Assembly (NCBI GenBank): GCA_965206615.1
Contig: CBDBKI010000003.1
Coordinates: 102,694 to 166,693 of the forward strand
Direction: 5' to 3'
Origin: VXNE01 sp965206615
Lineage (GTDB): Bacteria > Pseudomonadota > Gammaproteobacteria > Pseudomonadales > Azotimanducaceae
Length of the DNA: 64,000 bases
Shown here: positions 60,618-64,000 of the stretch, piece by piece
Layout of the letters: every line of letters starts with the position of its first letter
Position numbering within the stretch: the stretch's first letter is position 1
Program-made: the position numbers and the translations under genes
The notes under the pieces: generated by a model
The model's input: only the letters and a program-made list of their open reading frames with translations
Databases searched by the model: none
What the model was told of the DNA's origin: nothing

Positions 60618-61832
60618 TCAGGAAGCCCCGTTCCAGCGAATCACACCCGCCTGGTGCAGCTTGTGCAGCTCGTCGGCATCGATGCCCAGACCGTCGCCCA
60701 GCACTTCCCCCGTGTGCTCGCCGAGCAGCGGCGCGGGCTTGATCGGGACTTCCGACTCGGACAGGCGCGGCGCGAAGCCGAGCAGCGGTACCTCGCCATG
60801 CATGGGATGGTCCAGCTGATGGACGAAGCCGCGCTCGACCAGATGCCGGTCGGTGTGCAGTTCGCCGGTGTCCAGACACGCCGAGCAGGGTACGCCGGCG
60901 CCGCCCAGGGTCTCCATGACCTCCTGTTTGGTGCGTTCGCGCGTCCAGGACGCGACCTTCTCGAAGAGCTCCTGGCCGTGGGTCGTCCGCGTCTGCAGGT
61001 CCGTGAAGCGGTCGTCGACCAGCAGGTCGGGACGGTCCATGGCCACGCACAGGCTGTCCCAGTGTTCGTCGGTGACGGGCATCACGTAGGCAAAATCGTT
61101 GGGGCCGAACGGCTTGCACGGGTAGAGGTCCACCGGGGGTAATCCGCCGGACGCCCCGGTGCGGTCACACGCCTGGGTGCCCCACTTGGAGCCGATCGCC
61201 ACGCGCGTGCGCATGTAGTAGGTCATCGCCTCCTGCATGGAGATCTCGATCTGCTGGCCCTCGCCGGTGCGCAGGCGTTGCACGTAGGCGGCCAGGATCG
61301 ACATGGCGAGCTGCACGCCGGTACCGGAGTCGCCGGTAGTCGGTCCCGGAATGACCGGGGGTCGGCCCGCCTCGCCGGTGACGGAGAAGGCGCCGGCGGC
61401 GGCCTGGGCGATCATGTCGTAGCTCTTGAAATCGGAGTACGGCCCGGACGTGCCGAAGCCCTTCAGCCGCGCGTAGATGAGGGCCGGATGCACGGCCTTG
61501 AGGGTCTCGTACTCGAGGTCCAGGCGTTCGACCACGCCGGGCCCGTAGTTCTCGACGAACACGTCGAAGCCGGGCAGGAGCCGCATGAAGAGGTCGCGGC
61601 CTTCCGTGCTGCGCAGGTTGATGGCGACGCTGCGCTTGTTGGCGTTCCAGTTGCAGAAGTAGGCCGAGTACTGCATGTTCTCGCTACGGCCCACGGCCCG
61701 CCCGGGGTCGCCGTGTTCCGGCGCCTCGACCTTGACGACGTCCGCTCCGAACCAGGCTAGCGCCTGCGTGCACGAGGTGCCCGCCTCGTACTGGGTCATG
61801 TCGAGGACCCTCATTCCATCCAGAGCGGGCAT
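60618..61832 (-). CDS. Family III (CaiB/BaiF) CoA-transferase, stand-alone
   Basis: A 404-residue protein like formyl-CoA/carnitine CoA-transferases. LDGMRVLDMTQYEAGTSCTQ and WFGADVVKVEAPEHGDPGRA start it. The catalytic aspartate is in GPTTGDSGTGVQLAM. PCSACLDTGELHTDRHLVER and LLGEHTGEVLGDGLGIDADE complete the fold. Monocistronic; divergent from the symporter gene at 62053 across 220 bases. Confidence 0.89.
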   Translation of the reverse strand: MPALDGMRVLDMTQYEAGTSCTQALAWFGADVVKVEAPEHGDPGRAVGRSENMQYSAYFCNWNANKRSVAINLRSTEGRDLFMRLLPGFDVFVENYGPGVVERLDLEYETLKAVHPALIYARLKGFGTSGPYSDFKSYDMIAQAAAGAFSVTGEAGRPPVIPGPTTGDSGTGVQLAMSILAAYVQRLRTGEGQQIEISMQEAMTYYMRTRVAIGSKWGTQACDRTGASGGLPPVDLYPCKPFGPNDFAYVMPVTDEHWDSLCVAMDRPDLLVDDRFTDLQTRTTHGQELFEKVASWTRERTKQEVMETLGGAGVPCSACLDTGELHTDRHLVERGFVHQLDHPMHGEVPLLGFAPRLSESEVPIKPAPLLGEHTGEVLGDGLGIDADELHKLHQAGVIRWNGAS

Positions 61833-62052
61833 CCGGAGCCTCCGATTGCGATGCGCGAGAACGAGTAACGGAATGTACTCCCTTGCCGCATTGCGGGACA
61901 GTCCCGGGCGCGGGCGTTGGCTCGGTGCGCCCGAAGCCGGTTGACACGATGCCGCTCTGCATCGTCTCTTTACCGACGCGGAGGCGCGACCCGCGCAAGG
62001 TCGGTCACCCGCTCACTGCAGTTCGCTCGCAACCGACCTGGAGATCAGACGG

Positions 62053-63432
62053 ATGGACCGATTGAACGCTGTCATCGACTCGATCAACGCCTTCGCGTGG
62101 GGGCCGCCCATGCTCGGCATGCTGGGGTTCACCGGCGTCCTGCTCACCCTCGGACTCGTGTTCATGCCCTGGCGCAAGGTGGGATACGGCTTCCGCCTGC
62201 TGTTCGACCGGTCCGAAGCCGTCGGCGCCGGGGAGGTCAAGCCGTTCAACGCCCTCATGACCGCGTTGTCGGCAACCGTCGGTACCGGAAACATCGCCGG
62301 CGTTGCCACCGCTATCGCCCTTGGCGGCCCGGGCGCGATCTTCTACATGTGGCTCATCGCACTGTTCGGCATGGCCACCAAGTACGCCGAGGCGGTGTGT
62401 GCGGTCACCTATCGCGAGGTCGACGTCACGGGCAAGCATGTCGGCGGCCCCATGTACTACCTTCGTAACGGCGTCGGCGCCTTCGCCCCGGAACTCGGCA
62501 AGTGGCTGGGCCTCGCGTTCGCCGTGTTCGGTGCCGTGGCGGCGTTCGGTATCGGCAACGCCGTGCAGGTCAACTCGATGGCGGCCGCGTTGGTGGACAG
62601 CTTCGGCGTTCCGCCCTGGGTGACCGGGGTGGTCGTCGCGCTACTGGTGGGCGTGGTGATCATCGGCGGCATTCGGCGCATCGGCGAAGTGGCGGGCAAG
62701 CTGGTGCCGGCGATGGTCGTGCTCTATGTCGGCGCCGCCGTGGTGATCATCGCCATCAACATCGTCGATGTGCCCGCCGCGTTCGGCCTGATTTTCACCC
62801 ATGCGTTCACGCCGGCGGCGGCGACGGGGGGCTTCGCCGGCGCAGCGGTGGCCGCGGCCATTCGCTTCGGGGTCGCCCGTGGCGTGTTCTCCAACGAGTC
62901 CGGCCTGGGCTCCGCCGCCATCGCCCATGCCGCGGCGCAGACCAACAGTCCGGTCCGGCAGGGCATCATCGCCATGCTCGGCACGTTCATCGACACCCTC
63001 GTCGTCTGTACCATGACGGCGCTGGTCATCCTGACATCCGGCGCGTGGACCATGACGGGCGCCGACGGGGGCGGCCTGACGGGAGCGGTACTCACCTCGA
63101 CCAGCTTCCAGAGCACCATCCCCGGTGGTCAGTACGTCGTCACCGTGGCTCTCGCGATCTTCGCATTCACCACGATCCTGGGATGGTCGTACTACGGCGA
63201 GAGATGCTGGCAGTACCTGTTCCATGAACGGAGCCTGTGGCTCTACCGCGTGCTGTGGGTCGCGGCGCTGCTGGTCTTTGCCGACCAGAAGGTGGACCTC
63301 GTGTGGAACCTGTCGGACACGCTGAATGGACTCATGGCCATTCCGAACCTGATCGGCCTGTTGCTGCTCGCGCCAATGGTGTTCCAGGTGACCCGCGAGT
63401 ACTTCGACGGGCCCGGGAGGCCGCAGCCATGA
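62053..63432 (+). CDS. Alanine/glycine:cation symporter (AGCS family)
   Basis: A 459-residue inner-membrane carrier with about 10-11 hydrophobic helices. The AGCS hallmarks are NALMTALSATVGTGNIAGVA (sodium and substrate site), FGMATKYAEAVCAVTYRE, GGPMYYLRNGV, GVARGVFSNESGLGSAAIAH and TTILGWSYYGERCWQYLF. It imports alanine or glycine with sodium. ATG 62053 follows GGAGATCAGACGG. It is monocistronic. Confidence 0.92.
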   Translation: MDRLNAVIDSINAFAWGPPMLGMLGFTGVLLTLGLVFMPWRKVGYGFRLLFDRSEAVGAGEVKPFNALMTALSATVGTGNIAGVATAIALGGPGAIFYMWLIALFGMATKYAEAVCAVTYREVDVTGKHVGGPMYYLRNGVGAFAPELGKWLGLAFAVFGAVAAFGIGNAVQVNSMAAALVDSFGVPPWVTGVVVALLVGVVIIGGIRRIGEVAGKLVPAMVVLYVGAAVVIIAINIVDVPAAFGLIFTHAFTPAAATGGFAGAAVAAAIRFGVARGVFSNESGLGSAAIAHAAAQTNSPVRQGIIAMLGTFIDTLVVCTMTALVILTSGAWTMTGADGGGLTGAVLTSTSFQSTIPGGQYVVTVALAIFAFTTILGWSYYGERCWQYLFHERSLWLYRVLWVAALLVFADQKVDLVWNLSDTLNGLMAIPNLIGLLLLAPMVFQVTREYFDGPGRPQP

Positions 63433-63597
63433 CCGGTCCGTGGATGGCGCCCGTCGCCGCGGGAAGCGACGGGCGACGGAACGCGGCGCCAGGGGCTTGC
63501 ACAGGCTCGACGCGGGCGTTGTAGCGCCCCATAGCCGGTCCGGCACTCGCTCGCGAGCTCGCTACGCGCCGGCGCGCCTTCGGCCCAGCCACGCCGT

Positions 63598-63657
63598 CCT
63601 TGCATGGAAGTTGCACCGGCGGTCACTGCGTTTCCTTGGCGCGACCTCCATGCAAGG
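63598..63657. repeat. 60-base element with 11-base inverted ends
   Basis: CCTTGCATGGA (63598-63608) and TCCATGCAAGG (63647-63657) are perfect inverted termini. CCATGCAAG recurs at 63763. It looks like a small insertion-type repeat next to the composite below. Confidence 0.6.
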
Positions 63658-63729
63658 GGACGGGCTTGTCCCGTCCCGTCCCGGATTCGTGCACGGTCCC
63701 GGCACGGGCGACCACAAGGGTCGCGCCTA
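63657..63729. repeat. Palindromic repeat, copy 6 (composite, leading TAG lost on one side)
   Basis: Left head: GGGACGGG (63657-63664), CTTGT, CCCGTCCC; here TAG is replaced by CAAG. Right head inverted: GGGCGACC (63706-63713), ACAAG, GGTCGC (63719-63724), with one arm mismatch, then CTA (63727-63729). Same family as 30769-30913. Confidence 0.65.
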
Positions 63730-63774
63730 CACCGTGCCGAATCAGCGGTGAGCGGATTTTTTCCATGCAAGCGT

Positions 63775-63796
63775 GCGCGACCACAAGGTCGCGCTA
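63775..63796 (-). repeat. Palindrome abutting the stop codon of the acyl-CoA ligase
   Basis: GCGCGACC (63775-63782) and GGTCGCGC (63787-63794) form an 8-bp stem with loop ACAA. Read on the minus strand, the ligase stop TAG (63796-63794) opens it: TAGCGCGACC-TTGT-GGTCGCGC. It is a variant of the TAGGGG repeat family. Confidence 0.6.
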
Positions 63797-64000
63797 GCGC
63801 CGCAGGCGCACGCCGGCGGCTTCCCGGTCCCATGTTGTCGATGTCACGCCGGTGTCCCGCAACGGGAACTTCTGCACCTTCCCGGTTGGCGTCTTCGGCA
63901 ACTCGGAAACGAAATCGACGTACCTCGGAATCATGAAGTAGGCCATCCGCGGCTCCAGGAACCGGATGAGGTGTTGCGGATCGACACGATGGCCCGGTTT
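63794..64000 (-). CDS. Acyl-CoA ligase (AMP-forming), C-terminal end only
   Basis: The last 68 codons of a gene that enters from the right edge. The translation shows VDPQHLIRFLEPRMAYFMIP and VDFVSELPKTPTGKVQKFPL. This includes the C-terminal catalytic lysine of the PTGKVQK motif (A10), where the Lys after Gly contacts the adenylate. The text resembles CaiC/crotonobetaine-CoA ligase-like enzymes. The TAG stop at 63796 abuts a palindrome. Confidence 0.8.
   Translation of the reverse strand, partial: KPGHRVDPQHLIRFLEPRMAYFMIPRYVDFVSELPKTPTGKVQKFPLRDTGVTSTTWDREAAGVRLRR

Larger units (their letters stand above)
63433..63793. other. Gene-free stretch filled with palindromic repeats
   Basis: No coding region is supported. 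It contains an 11-base inverted pair, two heads of the stop-abutting palindromic repeat and a third palindrome, listed separately. Confidence 0.6.

Overview
The window is high-GC proteobacterial DNA, most likely from an uncultured gammaproteobacterium. The evidence is a gamma-type gshA, the pckA / hslR / yrfG / nudE / cysQ neighbourhood (in E. coli several of these genes are also neighbours), an AcpH-type phosphodiesterase and a DsbB. Six family III (CaiB/BaiF) CoA-transferases, a Rieske dioxygenase operon, several toxin-antitoxin modules and a defence cluster suggest a free-living or host-associated environmental heterotroph. That lifestyle is inference.

Layout. 1-15 kb: a GMC oxidoreductase (cut by the window edge), dsbB, acpH-gshA, pckA, hslR-yrfG, an exported superoxide dismutase, a luciferase-like oxidoreductase, nudE-cysQ, a DUF35/thiolase pair and a YdbS/YdbT-like membrane pair. 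15-20 kb: a metallo-beta-lactamase-fold hydrolase, a UGA-containing selenoprotein gene of the glycine/betaine reductase B family, then a compositionally different patch (SDR remnant plus LLM gene) flanked by two copies of the selenoprotein 3' end, and an FMO-like flavoprotein. 20-30 kb: ketopantoate reductase family gene, a fossil vapBC, a frameshifted DUF1801 gene, two tandem PEP-synthase-like genes, a NIPSNAP gene and a class C beta-lactamase-fold hydrolase. 30-35 kb: a second selenoprotein gene and an aromatic-ring degradation operon (Rieske alpha and beta, extradiol dioxygenase, GST, SDR). 35-40 kb: an ISAs1 remnant, a REP-associated tyrosine transposase with its palindromes and a 60-bp tandem array, a CoA-transferase, and a frameshifted acyl-CoA synthetase. 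40-51.6 kb: a defence island with vapBC, a decaying second vapBC, and a five-gene DISARM-related cluster (drmA, drmB, SF1 helicase, unknown gene, NERD-helicase). 51.6-64 kb: five more CoA-transferases, enoyl-CoA hydratase, amidohydrolase, phd-vapC, an alanine/Na+ symporter, and the end of an acyl-CoA ligase.

Most notable: (1) drmA-drmB joined to two different SF1 helicases, one with a NERD nuclease domain, and an unrecognised 528-residue protein, with no DISARM methyltransferase or PLD gene in the window. (2) Two separate selenoprotein genes in which the in-frame UGA is followed at the same distance by a hairpin with a CGUG apical loop, a convincing bacterial SECIS. (3) A dispersed palindrome (TAGGGG-stem-CTTGT-stem) whose leading TAG is repeatedly the stop codon of the adjacent gene. 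(4) A RAYT transposase with matching palindromes on both sides.
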